From positions 51,324 through 115,323 of the forward strand of contig CAYSGH010000003.1 of the NCBI GenBank assembly GCA_964430505.1: a stretch of DNA of 64,000 nt. The letters run 5' to 3'. The position numbers were made by a program, and so were the translations under genes. Source of the stretch: UBA6176 sp032119375. GTDB taxonomy: Bacteria; Verrucomicrobiota; Verrucomicrobiia; Limisphaerales; UBA9464. The notes under the pieces were generated by a model, which saw only the letters and a list, made by a program, of their open reading frames with translations, ran no database searches and was not told the origin of the DNA. Of this stretch, positions 26,247-33,931 are shown in pieces (the first letter of the stretch is position 1; the number at the start of each line of letters is the position of its first letter).

Positions 26247-26458
26247 GCCAGTGGGGAGCCCGGAAGGCGCGAGTCGTGCTGGGAGCTCTGTTGGCCATCG
26301 GTTGGCAGATCAAGCGGCATGGGGGTGGATTCCATCGGATCTTGGCCCGACCCGGTTGGCCGGACGTGGTCTTCGCCTTTCACGATGGCGACGAGATTGG
26401 CCCACGGATGCTGGCGAGGATTGGGCGGATCACCGGCCAAAGACCGGAGGATCTATGA
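26243..26458 (+). CDS. hicA: HicA-like mRNA interferase toxin
   Basis: This 71-residue protein resembles HicA, a small double-stranded-RNA-binding-fold toxin that cleaves mRNA in translation-independent fashion. The pattern GWQIKRHGGGFHRILARPGW matches the family region around the catalytic histidine. The usual GSH is GFH here, so histidine is kept and the preceding serine is lost. A second conserved region is HDGDEIGPRMLARIGR (often h.g.ei.p.tl..il). It overlaps hicB by four bases. A changed serine might alter activity, but the histidine suggests it is functional. Confidence 0.85.
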   Translation: MSQWGARKARVVLGALLAIGWQIKRHGGGFHRILARPGWPDVVFAFHDGDEIGPRMLARIGRITGQRPEDL

Positions 26459-26475
26459 ACCTGGAAACGACAATC

Positions 26476-26539
26476 GAAGAAGGTTCCAACGCGGAAAGAC
26501 GCCTTCCCATCAGGCCCGGCTGGGGATGCCGGCTCGGCG
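26476..26539. repeat. Direct repeat, copy 2 (right of hicBA)
   Basis: About 64 bp beginning GAAGAAGGTTCCAACGCGG and ending GATGCCGGCTCGGCG, starting 18 nt after the hicA stop. It matches copy 1 at 25862-25926 with a few substitutions and two or three single-base gaps. No GTAG hairpin follows this copy. Confidence 0.85.
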
Positions 26540-26613
26540 CCGCCGCCGCATGGAGTCCCGGCTTTGCGTGAGCTTTCGGCCGCTTCCAACGGAAGCGCGC
26601 CGACTCAGCCGCA

Positions 26614-27399
26614 TCACGGCGGCCACGGGGCGTCCGTGCGGAGGGGAGCCGTGGTGCGCACCTGGATCCAGGGCACGTCGCGGGGCCCCTTGGGGTTGCC
26701 CACGATCTTCTTCGACAAGGTGTCGGGGTCGAGCCACTTGCGGATCTCGGCGTGGTTGTCGGCGAAGGAAAAGCCGCAGGCGCCGTTGTGGTAGTTGGCG
26801 GGCAGGTTGCCCCAGAGCTGCGAGCGGTTCACGAACACCAGGAAGTAGCCGTCGTCGATGCCGTCCGGGTGCTCGTCGAGGAACACGAAGGCCTCGGAGG
26901 GCGACGGACGCGTGATGTCGGACGTCTTCCGGTAGGTGATGTGCGAGTTCCGGATCTCGTCGGTGTACCAGCTCGCGCCGTTCATGTTGCCGTTCATCGA
27001 GATGGAACGGACGCGCGGGATGGCCTTGCCGCCGATGCGCGCGGTGCTGCGGTCGGCCGGGCACTTGTAGATGCCGAGGGCCTCGTTGTACTTCCACAAC
27101 ATGCCCCGGGGGGCGCGGAGGAGGTTGACGTTGGTGGCGTCCTGGGCGGTGGGCATCCATCCCTCCACCCAGCCGATCTGGGCCCCGGTGCCATTGGGCA
27201 CGAGCTTCTCGGCGTTGTCCTCGGCATACATCCACCAGGCGAGGCCGAGTTGCTTGAGGTTGTTGACGCACGCGATGCCCTGGGCCTTGGCCTTCGACTT
27301 GCCGAGCGCCGGCAAGAGCATGCCGGCCAGGATGGCGATGATGGCAATGACCACCAGCAACTCGATCAACGTGAACGCAGGGCAACGACGCGGCTTCAT
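26614..27399 (-). CDS. Type II secretion-like pseudopilin (H-X9-DG-type)
   Basis: The 261-residue protein opens with a prepilin signal. A short basic leader (MKPRRCPA) is followed by FTLIELLVVIAIIAILAGML, with cleavage expected before the phenylalanine and methylation after it. The remainder matches Planctomycete/Verrucomicrobial pseudopilins of the H-X9-DG group: CVNNLKQLGLAWWMYAEDN, YKCPADRS and the C-terminal FADNHAEIRKW (usually FADGHAE). It would be processed by a prepilin peptidase and assembled or anchored in the inner membrane. No secretion machinery lies in the window. A paralogue is at 52263-53105. Confidence 0.93.
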   Translation of the reverse strand: MKPRRCPAFTLIELLVVIAIIAILAGMLLPALGKSKAKAQGIACVNNLKQLGLAWWMYAEDNAEKLVPNGTGAQIGWVEGWMPTAQDATNVNLLRAPRGMLWKYNEALGIYKCPADRSTARIGGKAIPRVRSISMNGNMNGASWYTDEIRNSHITYRKTSDITRPSPSEAFVFLDEHPDGIDDGYFLVFVNRSQLWGNLPANYHNGACGFSFADNHAEIRKWLDPDTLSKKIVGNPKGPRDVPWIQVRTTAPLRTDAPWPP

Positions 27400-27470
27400 G
27401 GCAACTCGTGGGGTGCACGTGCCTTATCCACCTGTGACCGCCCGCGCCGCAACACCGATTTCGGCTCCCC

Positions 27471-28154
27471 TCACCCCGCCCCGCCCAGCAAGCGGTCGCG
27501 CAGCCCCTTGTGGATGGGTTCCTTCCCCAGCCATATCCGGAGGTATTTGGAGCCAAAGTCGTCGCCCTCGACCGTCACCAACGGCTTGCCGTTGAGGCGT
27601 AGGGTCAGGCCGCGGCCGGGTACGTGGGTGAGCGTGTAGCGGTCCCCGGGTTGCACCGAGACGTAGGCACGGTTGAGGCGTTCCAGCGACGGTTGCAGCG
27701 CCTTCCATTCGTCCGGCGTCACGTTTTTCTCCAGCAACGCGTTCCCGCCGTCGGCCACCTGCTTCGCGCTGAACGGCCGGTGGTACTTGAACTCCAGCCG
27801 GACCGCGCCCCCGGCCAACGGCTTCTCGCGCAACGTCCCCGGCCCCAGGCGCAGCTCCACGTCGTATACGTCCAGCCAACCCTTCCACCGAAACGTCGTC
27901 CCGACCGCATGTACGAACGCGACGCCGTCCTCCTCCAGCGTCGCTGCGGCCAACGCGGCGGCCGCCGCCGCCATTCCTGCGCTGCCCTTGGCCGGGGCGG
28001 CGTTGGTGGAACCGTCGGCACCGACCTTCAACGACGCCGACGGCGCGGTCGCAGCCGGCCCGAGAGCGCTGCCTTCGGCACCCCTGCACGCCGCCATCAG
28101 GATGCCCAATCCCATCCCAGCCAACGCCTTCTTTCCCGTCGCGCCGCCCATCAT
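27471..28154 (-). CDS. Lipoprotein with chalcone-isomerase-like domain
   Basis: The 227-residue protein starts MMGGATGKKALAG and has a lipobox ending LMAAC, so it is probably acylated and exported. A low-complexity Ala/Gly linker (~40 residues) follows. The C-terminal ~160 residues match the bacterial chalcone isomerase-like domain: GTTFRWKGWLDVYDVELRLG corresponds to the family's G...r.k.. kvYv..Ly pattern, and YTLTHVPGRGLTLRLNGKPL and FGSKYLRIWLG to its end. Bacterial members lack flavonoid chemistry and may bind fatty acids or similar hydrophobic ligands. It sits between a pseudopilin and a HAD-Nudix gene. Confidence 0.75.
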   Translation of the reverse strand: MMGGATGKKALAGMGLGILMAACRGAEGSALGPAATAPSASLKVGADGSTNAAPAKGSAGMAAAAAALAAATLEEDGVAFVHAVGTTFRWKGWLDVYDVELRLGPGTLREKPLAGGAVRLEFKYHRPFSAKQVADGGNALLEKNVTPDEWKALQPSLERLNRAYVSVQPGDRYTLTHVPGRGLTLRLNGKPLVTVEGDDFGSKYLRIWLGKEPIHKGLRDRLLGGAG

Positions 28155-28258
28155 GGACAAACCATGCCCATGCCCCGGACTGCGGCAACCCAAGTCCCCA
28201 TGGCCACCGCACCGAGGCCAGCCGACCGAGCACACGGCGCGACCCGGGCGCTCGTGCC

Positions 28259-29317
28259 TCACGGCCATTCCTCGGTGGCGTCGAGGAGGATGCGCGTGGG
28301 GGTGTTGAGCGGCAGGGAACGGGCCTCCGCGCGGGTCACCCACGCATGTTCCTGGGACTCCTCGTTCAGCACCACGGCGTCGGGGCCTTCCACGCGACAC
28401 GTGTAGTTCAGCAGGAGGAAGTGGGCGTCCTTGTAGAACTCCGGCGGCGAGATGGCGTCCTGCACGAGGACGAAACGAATGTCGCGCACGGCAAGACCCG
28501 TCTCCTCGCGCAGCTCCCGTCGCAGCGCGTCCTCCGAGGGCTCGCCCCATTCGATCTTGCCGCCGGGGATGCCCCAGAGCCCGGACCACTTCGCGGTTCG
28601 CACCAAGAGCAGGCGGCCGTCGTCGCGCGCAATCAGCCCGCCCACCGTGGGGATGGGCGTCCGGCGGCCCGGTGCGGACCCGTGCAGGCGCATGCCGTTG
28701 CGGTCCAGCACCGACCGCAGCTCGCCGAGGTGCTCGACGATCAGGTCGGGACGGGCGCGACGGAGCTGGTCGAGGCGGTTGTAGCCCGTGAGGACGGCGA
28801 CGCTGGGGACGCCGCCATGCCGTGCCGTCTCCACGTCGTGCTCCATGTCCCCGATGAACACGGTCTCGGCCGGCGACAGGCCATGCTCCGAAAGGATGGC
28901 GTGGATGACGTCGCGCTTGTCCGGGACGCCGACGTAAGGGTGGTGGAGGAACTCGCCCAGGCCGGTGTTGCGGTGCTGGACCTCGTAGAGACGCGGGTGG
29001 ACGGCGCTGAGGAGGAAGGTGCGCAGCCCGCGCTCGCGGCAAAACTCCAGAAACTCCCGCGCGAAAGGCAGTGCAACGATGGTGTGCTGCATCTCGCCGA
29101 AGCGCTCGTGGAACCAGCGCTCCAGCTCCGGCAACGGCACGTGCGCGACATGGCGCTCATAGAAGGAACGGAAGGGCAGCTCAAACTCGGCACGGAACCG
29201 GTCCAGCGTCATCTCGGGGACACCGGCCATGCGGAAGATGTGGTTCGACGCGTGCCACACGGCGGGGAGGTCGTCCACCAGCGTCCCGGACCAGTCGAAG
29301 ATGACGTTGCGAATCAC
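28259..29317 (-). CDS. HAD-family hydrolase fused to a Nudix hydrolase
   Basis: A 352-residue fusion. The N-terminal ~205 residues are a HAD phosphatase: motif I is DWSGTLVDD (D8), followed by a cap region and GDMEHDVETAR (motif IV). The residue two after the nucleophile is serine, as in the DWAGT-type phosphonatase branch, instead of the usual second aspartate. The C-terminal part (~215-352) is a Nudix hydrolase with a complete box, GGKIEWGEPSEDALRREL followed by REETGL, at about 251-274. PEFYKDAHFLLLNYTC recalls GDP-mannose hydrolases. GTG 29317 starts directly before the HAD motif. The fused activities suggest cleavage then dephosphorylation of one nucleotide-linked substrate, which is inference. 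Confidence 0.9.
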   Translation of the reverse strand: MIRNVIFDWSGTLVDDLPAVWHASNHIFRMAGVPEMTLDRFRAEFELPFRSFYERHVAHVPLPELERWFHERFGEMQHTIVALPFAREFLEFCRERGLRTFLLSAVHPRLYEVQHRNTGLGEFLHHPYVGVPDKRDVIHAILSEHGLSPAETVFIGDMEHDVETARHGGVPSVAVLTGYNRLDQLRRARPDLIVEHLGELRSVLDRNGMRLHGSAPGRRTPIPTVGGLIARDDGRLLLVRTAKWSGLWGIPGGKIEWGEPSEDALRRELREETGLAVRDIRFVLVQDAISPPEFYKDAHFLLLNYTCRVEGPDAVVLNEESQEHAWVTRAEARSLPLNTPTRILLDATEEWP

Positions 29318-29402
29318 GGGGCCACCGTATCCCGGGAGCCTCGCTTGTCGAAGTCGGACCAGGGTCCGGCGCGGGGGGCCGGTTGAACCGGCCGTGTCTT
29401 CC

Positions 29403-29897
29403 ATGCTTCGCTTGGGCGTGCGTTTGCCTCGCCGCGTCATCCTCCGAAGCCTTCCCGCCCTCGCCTGGGCATCCCTCATCTTTTGGGGTTCCACCGACGC
29501 CTTGTCTGCACAGCGCACGTCGCGGTTCCTGACGTCCTTCCTGCGATGGCTGGTGCCGGGGATCCGGGACGAGTCCATCGCGACGCTGCGGGCGGTGATC
29601 CGCAAGGGAGGGCATGTGACGGAGTATGCCGTCCTGGCCACGCTGGTGGCCTGGGCCGGGCGCGGCACCCGGATGGATGACGGCGGGCGCCGGCTCGTGG
29701 TGGGCGCATGGCTGGTGGCCACGGCCTACGCGGCGACGGACGAGTGGCACCAAAGCTTCCACCCCTCGCGCCAGGGCCAGGTCACGGACGTGCTGATTGA
29801 CGGATGCGGGGCGCTCGCCGGAGCCGCCACGGCCGTCGTGTGGATGCGGAGGAGGCCCGCGTGTCAGAAGGGCGACGTGGAGCGAGCCAACGGGTGA
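29403..29897 (+). CDS. VanZ-like membrane protein
   Basis: The 164-residue protein has about four hydrophobic helices. It carries the VanZ/DUF-type signature: KGGHVTEYAVLATLVAWAGR in the second helix and DEWHQSFHPSRQGQVTDVLIDGCGALAGA near the end. The conserved H and E in the first and the DEWHQ and R.g...D...d residues of the second are family hallmarks. VanZ of enterococci affects teicoplanin susceptibility, but most bacterial homologues have no assigned role. ATG 29403 is used. It diverges from the HAD-Nudix gene with an 86-nt gap. Confidence 0.88.
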   Translation: MLRLGVRLPRRVILRSLPALAWASLIFWGSTDALSAQRTSRFLTSFLRWLVPGIRDESIATLRAVIRKGGHVTEYAVLATLVAWAGRGTRMDDGGRRLVVGAWLVATAYAATDEWHQSFHPSRQGQVTDVLIDGCGALAGAATAVVWMRRRPACQKGDVERANG

Positions 29898-29929
29898 CAG
29901 GCCCACCCGACATCCACACCTTCTCGGCC

Positions 29930-30202
29930 ATGCGTCGCGTGCTCCGCTCCGTGTCCTTGGGAATTGCCGTCTTGGGGGGCGGCCTTTGGTTTTTCGGCGG
30001 GATGAACACCGGGCCGTCCCAATGGACGGAGGACGCCACCGTCGCGGAGCATGCGCCGGGCGTGGCGGCCGAGCGGAGGGCCGTCTTCCGGCCGGGGCTG
30101 CCGTTCCTCGGAAGCTGCCTCGCGGCGTCGTTCGTCCTGTGGTGCGCTTCGTGGGCCACGCGAGCCACGGCCAAGAAGGGCATGCCGGGCGCGGGGACCT
30201 GA
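29930..30202 (+). CDS. Small membrane protein, 90 aa
   Basis: This 90-residue protein has two predicted membrane helices: SVSLGIAVLGGGLWFFGGM near the N-terminus and FLGSCLAASFVLWCASWATR near the C-terminus. A charged loop of about 35 residues lies between them. I do not recognise a family. The start follows the VanZ-like gene by 32 nt on the same strand, so they may share a transcript. An upstream extension of the frame overlaps VanZ and is not protein-like. Third-position GC supports coding, but only moderately. Confidence 0.6.
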   Translation: MRRVLRSVSLGIAVLGGGLWFFGGMNTGPSQWTEDATVAEHAPGVAAERRAVFRPGLPFLGSCLAASFVLWCASWATRATAKKGMPGAGT

Positions 30203-30220
30203 CCCGGCCACGAGCGACGC

Positions 30221-30243
30221 GCCGCTTGGGGCACGCGGCCTAC
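30221..30243 (-). repeat. GTAG-headed REP-like hairpin, copy 2
   Basis: On the minus strand GTAG is followed by GCCGCGTG, loop CCCC and AAGCGGC. The stem has five outer pairs, one mismatch and two inner pairs. It lies in the 121-nt gap before the flavoprotein gene. Confidence 0.7.
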
Positions 30244-30323
30244 CGCCGGGATGGGATGGCGGGCCAGCGGCGGGGGGCGATCATGCGACTCGCCAAGGGA
30301 TGGCGCGCCGATAGCCTGCGGGC

Positions 30324-32786
30324 ATGAGCGGCAAGGTTCCGGGACGTGCGCGAGTGGTAGTGGTGGGCGGCGGGGTGGCCGGGACGTCGGTGGCCTGGCA
30401 TTTGGTGCAACAGGGGTGGTGCGACGTGCTGTTGCTGGAGCAGAACAAGCTGGCCGGGGGCACGTCGTGGCATGCGGCGGGGATGGTGGGACGTTTGCGC
30501 GTCTCCAGCAGCATGATGCGCATCAACCAGGACTCGGCCGACTTGTACGCGCGCCTCAGGGAACTCACCGGGCATGACGTCGGGTGGCGGCAGGTGGGCA
30601 GCCTCCTGCTCGCGCGCAACGCGGAGCGCATGACGCAGTACCGGCGGACGACGGGCGTGGCGTCCTACCTCGGGGTGGAATGCCACGAGATCACCCCGCG
30701 CGAGGCCCAGCAGCGGTTCCCGTGCATCCGCGTGGACGACCTGGCGGGCGCGTTTTGGATCCCGCACGACGGCCGGGTGTTGCCGGGCGAGGTTCCCCTG
30801 GCGTTGGCCAAGGGGGCGCGTGCGGGCGGCGCCACCGTGGTCGAGGGGGTGCGCGTCCTGCGCCTGCTCCATGTGGGCGGACGGGTCATGGGCGTGCGCA
30901 CGACCGAGGGCGACGTGGAGGCGGAGCACGTGGTGCTGACAGGCGGCATGTGGACGCGGCAACTGGCCCTGGAGGCGGGCGTGAACATCCCGTTGCATCC
31001 GGTCGAGCATCACTACGTCGTGAGCCATGCGCTGGAGGGCGCGGACGGCAACAGCCCGTGCACGCGGGACATGGATGGCTCGACCTATTTCCGGGGCGAG
31101 GACGTGGAGGGCGGCGGCGGGGTGTTGCTGGGGGCGTTCCAGCGCACGACCAAGGTCTGGGACGTGCGGCGCGTGCCGGACGACTTCTCGTTTGGGTTGC
31201 TGGAGCCAGACTGGGAGAAGTTCGATCAACCGTTGCAGGAAGGGTTTCACCGGATCCCCGGGCTCCGCGCGGCGGGCTTCTCGCGGTTCGTGAACGGGCC
31301 GGAAAGCTTCACGCCGGACAACAACTTCCTGCTGGGCGAGACGGCGGAACTGCGGGGGTTGTTCGTGGCGGCGGGGTTCAACTCGGCCGGGATCGCGTGC
31401 GCGGGCGGCGCGGGCAAGGCCCTCGCCGAGTGGATCATCGGCGGCGCGATGCCCTACGACCTCACGGGTGTGGACGTCCGGCGCTTCGGGCCCTGGGCGA
31501 ACGCCACGGGCTTCCTTCGCGACCGCGTCACGGAGTCGCTCGGGCTCCACTACGAGATGGCATGGCCCAACCGCGAGCCGGTGACGGGCCGCAACGCGCG
31601 CCTCAGCCCGCTTCATGCTGCGCTGGCGGCGCGCGCGGCCTGCTTTGGCACCAAGGGCGGGTGGGAACGCCCCAACTGGTTTGCCTGCGATGCGCCAGGC
31701 TGCGCCCCAACGCCCGAGGCCGAGTACTCGTTCGGTCGCCAGAACTGGTTCAACAACCATGCCCGCGAACACGTCGCCTGCCGCGAGGCCGTCGCCCTCT
31801 TCGACCAATCCGCCTTCGGCAAGCTCCTCGTGCAAGGCCCCGGGGCGGCGGCGGCGATGAACGTCCTCTGCGCAAACCGCGTCGATGTCGCGCCGGGTCG
31901 CGTCGTGTACACGCCTCTGCTCAACGAGCGCGGCGGGTACGAGTCCGACGTGACGGTGCTGCGGCTGCGGCCCGAGGAGTTCCTCGTGGTGACGGGCAGC
32001 GCGCAGGTGACGCGCGACCTGGCTTGGATCTGTGGCCAGCTGGAAGGCCGCGCCGAGGCCTTCGACGCCACGGCCTCGACCGCAGTCATCGGGGTCATGG
32101 GGCCAAGGTCGCGCACCCTGTTGCAACGGGTGTCCGGCGAGGACCTGTCCAACGAGGCCTTCCCGTTCGGCACGTTCCGGTCCTTGCCCGTGGGCGTGGC
32201 GACGGTGCGGGCCATCCGCATCACCTACGTGGGCGAGCTCGGGTGGGAATTGCACGTGCCTGCCGAGCAGGCCGCGCACGTCCTGAAAGTGCTCCGCGAG
32301 GCCGGGGGCGACCTCGGCGTCGTCGATGCCGGCCACTACGCCATCAACTCCCTCCGCCTCGAGAAGGGATACCGCGCGTTCGGGGCCGAGCTGTCGCCGG
32401 ACGAAACCCCGTTCGAGGCGGGGCTGGCATTCGCGGTGTCGTGGGACCACGCGTTCGTCGGGCGCCAAGCGCTGGAGGCCGCGCGACCCCAGCCCCGGCG
32501 CAAGCTGCTGGCGCAGTTCGTCCTCGCCGAGCCCGGCGTCCCGCTGTGGGGCGGCGAGGTGATCTTCCGGGACGACGTCGCGTGCGGCTACACCACGAGC
32601 GGTTCCTACGGCCACACCCTCGGGGGCGGCGTGGCACTCGGGTACGTCAAGAACCCCGGCTCCGCCGTCACCCCGGAATGGATCCAGTCCGGCCGCTACG
32701 AACTGCTGGCCGACGGCGTCCGACGCCCGGCCCGCGTCCACCTGCGCACACCCTACGATCCCCGGCGCGAGCGGATCCTGGCCTAG
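30324..32786 (+). CDS. Dimethylglycine/sarcosine dehydrogenase-like flavoprotein
   Basis: The 820-residue protein has the domain order of mitochondrial dimethylglycine dehydrogenase. An FAD-binding DAO domain occupies about residues 10-370 (VVVVGGGVAGTSVAWHL, then GTSWHAAGM). An FAO_M-type linker follows. A GcvT aminomethyl-folate domain starts near 430 (LFDQSAFGKLLVQGPGAAAA) and ends in the GCV_T_C-like barrel (GYTTSGSYGHTLGGGVALGYV). The family oxidises N-methyl groups of glycine derivatives and passes the one-carbon unit to tetrahydrofolate. ATG 30324 lies just before the FAD motif. It starts a compact plus-strand run with a zinc dehydrogenase 26 nt downstream. The precise substrate is not visible. 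Confidence 0.9.
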   Translation: MSGKVPGRARVVVVGGGVAGTSVAWHLVQQGWCDVLLLEQNKLAGGTSWHAAGMVGRLRVSSSMMRINQDSADLYARLRELTGHDVGWRQVGSLLLARNAERMTQYRRTTGVASYLGVECHEITPREAQQRFPCIRVDDLAGAFWIPHDGRVLPGEVPLALAKGARAGGATVVEGVRVLRLLHVGGRVMGVRTTEGDVEAEHVVLTGGMWTRQLALEAGVNIPLHPVEHHYVVSHALEGADGNSPCTRDMDGSTYFRGEDVEGGGGVLLGAFQRTTKVWDVRRVPDDFSFGLLEPDWEKFDQPLQEGFHRIPGLRAAGFSRFVNGPESFTPDNNFLLGETAELRGLFVAAGFNSAGIACAGGAGKALAEWIIGGAMPYDLTGVDVRRFGPWANATGFLRDRVTESLGLHYEMAWPNREPVTGRNARLSPLHAALAARAACFGTKGGWERPNWFACDAPGCAPTPEAEYSFGRQNWFNNHAREHVACREAVALFDQSAFGKLLVQGPGAAAAMNVLCANRVDVAPGRVVYTPLLNERGGYESDVTVLRLRPEEFLVVTGSAQVTRDLAWICGQLEGRAEAFDATASTAVIGVMGPRSRTLLQRVSGEDLSNEAFPFGTFRSLPVGVATVRAIRITYVGELGWELHVPAEQAAHVLKVLREAGGDLGVVDAGHYAINSLRLEKGYRAFGAELSPDETPFEAGLAFAVSWDHAFVGRQALEAARPQPRRKLLAQFVLAEPGVPLWGGEVIFRDDVACGYTTSGSYGHTLGGGVALGYVKNPGSAVTPEWIQSGRYELLADGVRRPARVHLRTPYDPRRERILA

Positions 32787-32812
32787 TCCGCAACGCCCAA
32801 CGAGGAACACCC

Positions 32813-33931
32813 ATGTCGGCAACTTCAAACAAGAAGACCCCCGCAAAGCCCGCCCCCATCCCCCGCGAGATGCAGGCGCTTGTCTATCGCGGCGTCAACG
32901 ACCTGCGCATCGAGACGGTCGAGGTGCCCCGCATCCGGCCCGACGAGATCCTCGTGCGCGTGGCGGCCTGCGGCGTGTGCCCGACGGACATCAAGAAGGT
33001 CGCAACGGGTTCGGTGCCGCCGCCCCGGATCTTCGGGCATGAGACGAGCGGGACGGTGGCGAAGGTGGGCGCGCGGGTCCGTGGGCTGGCGGTGGGGACG
33101 CGGGTGGCGCTGCATCACCACGTGCCCTGCATGGACTGCCACTTCTGCCGTCACCGGGCGTTCGCACAATGCGAGACCTACAAGCGGACGGGCGTCACGG
33201 CGGGCTTTGAGCCCTCGGGCGGGGGCTACGCGCAGTACGTGCGGGTGATGTCATTTTGCCTGCCGGGGGTGGTGCCCATCCCGGCGCGCAACACGTTCGA
33301 GGAGGGCGCGCTGCTGGAGCCGGTGAACACCGTGTTGAAGGGCGTGGCGATGTTGCCGTTGCTGGCGGGCGACATCGTGCTGGTGGCGGGGCAAGGGCCC
33401 ATCGGGCTCTTGTTCACACGGCTGCTGGCCTTGCGCGGGATGCGGGTGGTGGCCACGGACCTGTTGCCTGCGCGGCTGCGGATGGCGCGGCGCTGGGGTG
33501 CCTGGCGCGCGTGGGATGCCCAGGACCCAGGGTTGGTGGACACGCTGCGCCGGTGGTCGGGCGGGCGCGGCGTGGATGCGGCGATCGTGGCGGTGCCGTC
33601 GGACGCGGCCGTGGAGCAGGCGCAGCAGGCGGTGCGGGGCGGCGGCCTGACGCTGTTGTTCGCGCACACGCTGCGGGGCAAGGCGTCGGCCGTGGACCTC
33701 GGGCGGGTGTGCGTGGACGAGAAGGGCCTGGTGGGGAGCTATTCCTCGGACTTCACGTTGCAACGCGAGGCGGCACGGGTGGTGTTCTCGCGTCGGCTCG
33801 ACGTGCGCGGTTTGGTCACGCACCGGTTTCCGCTCGCGGAGGCCGCCACCGCCATCGGGCTGGCGGCCCATCCGGGGCCGGAGTCGCTCAAGGTGATGGT
33901 GAACCCTGCAAGCAACGGGGCGCCCTCATGA
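32813..33931 (+). CDS. Zinc-dependent alcohol dehydrogenase family protein
   Basis: The 372-residue protein is a medium-chain dehydrogenase/reductase. Catalytic zinc residues are in CGVCPTDIKK and GHETSG. A structural zinc site is complete as CMDCHFC plus a fourth cysteine eight residues later (CX2CX2CX7C). The Rossmann motif is VLVAGQGPIGLLFTRLLALRG. Members include threonine, sorbitol and other polyol dehydrogenases; no diagnostic residue fixes the substrate. The N-terminal ~20 residues are Lys/Pro-rich and not part of the fold. It follows the flavoprotein gene closely, hinting at a shared catabolic step, and its stop overlaps the next start by four bases. Confidence 0.92.
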   Translation: MSATSNKKTPAKPAPIPREMQALVYRGVNDLRIETVEVPRIRPDEILVRVAACGVCPTDIKKVATGSVPPPRIFGHETSGTVAKVGARVRGLAVGTRVALHHHVPCMDCHFCRHRAFAQCETYKRTGVTAGFEPSGGGYAQYVRVMSFCLPGVVPIPARNTFEEGALLEPVNTVLKGVAMLPLLAGDIVLVAGQGPIGLLFTRLLALRGMRVVATDLLPARLRMARRWGAWRAWDAQDPGLVDTLRRWSGGRGVDAAIVAVPSDAAVEQAQQAVRGGGLTLLFAHTLRGKASAVDLGRVCVDEKGLVGSYSSDFTLQREAARVVFSRRLDVRGLVTHRFPLAEAATAIGLAAHPGPESLKVMVNPASNGAPS

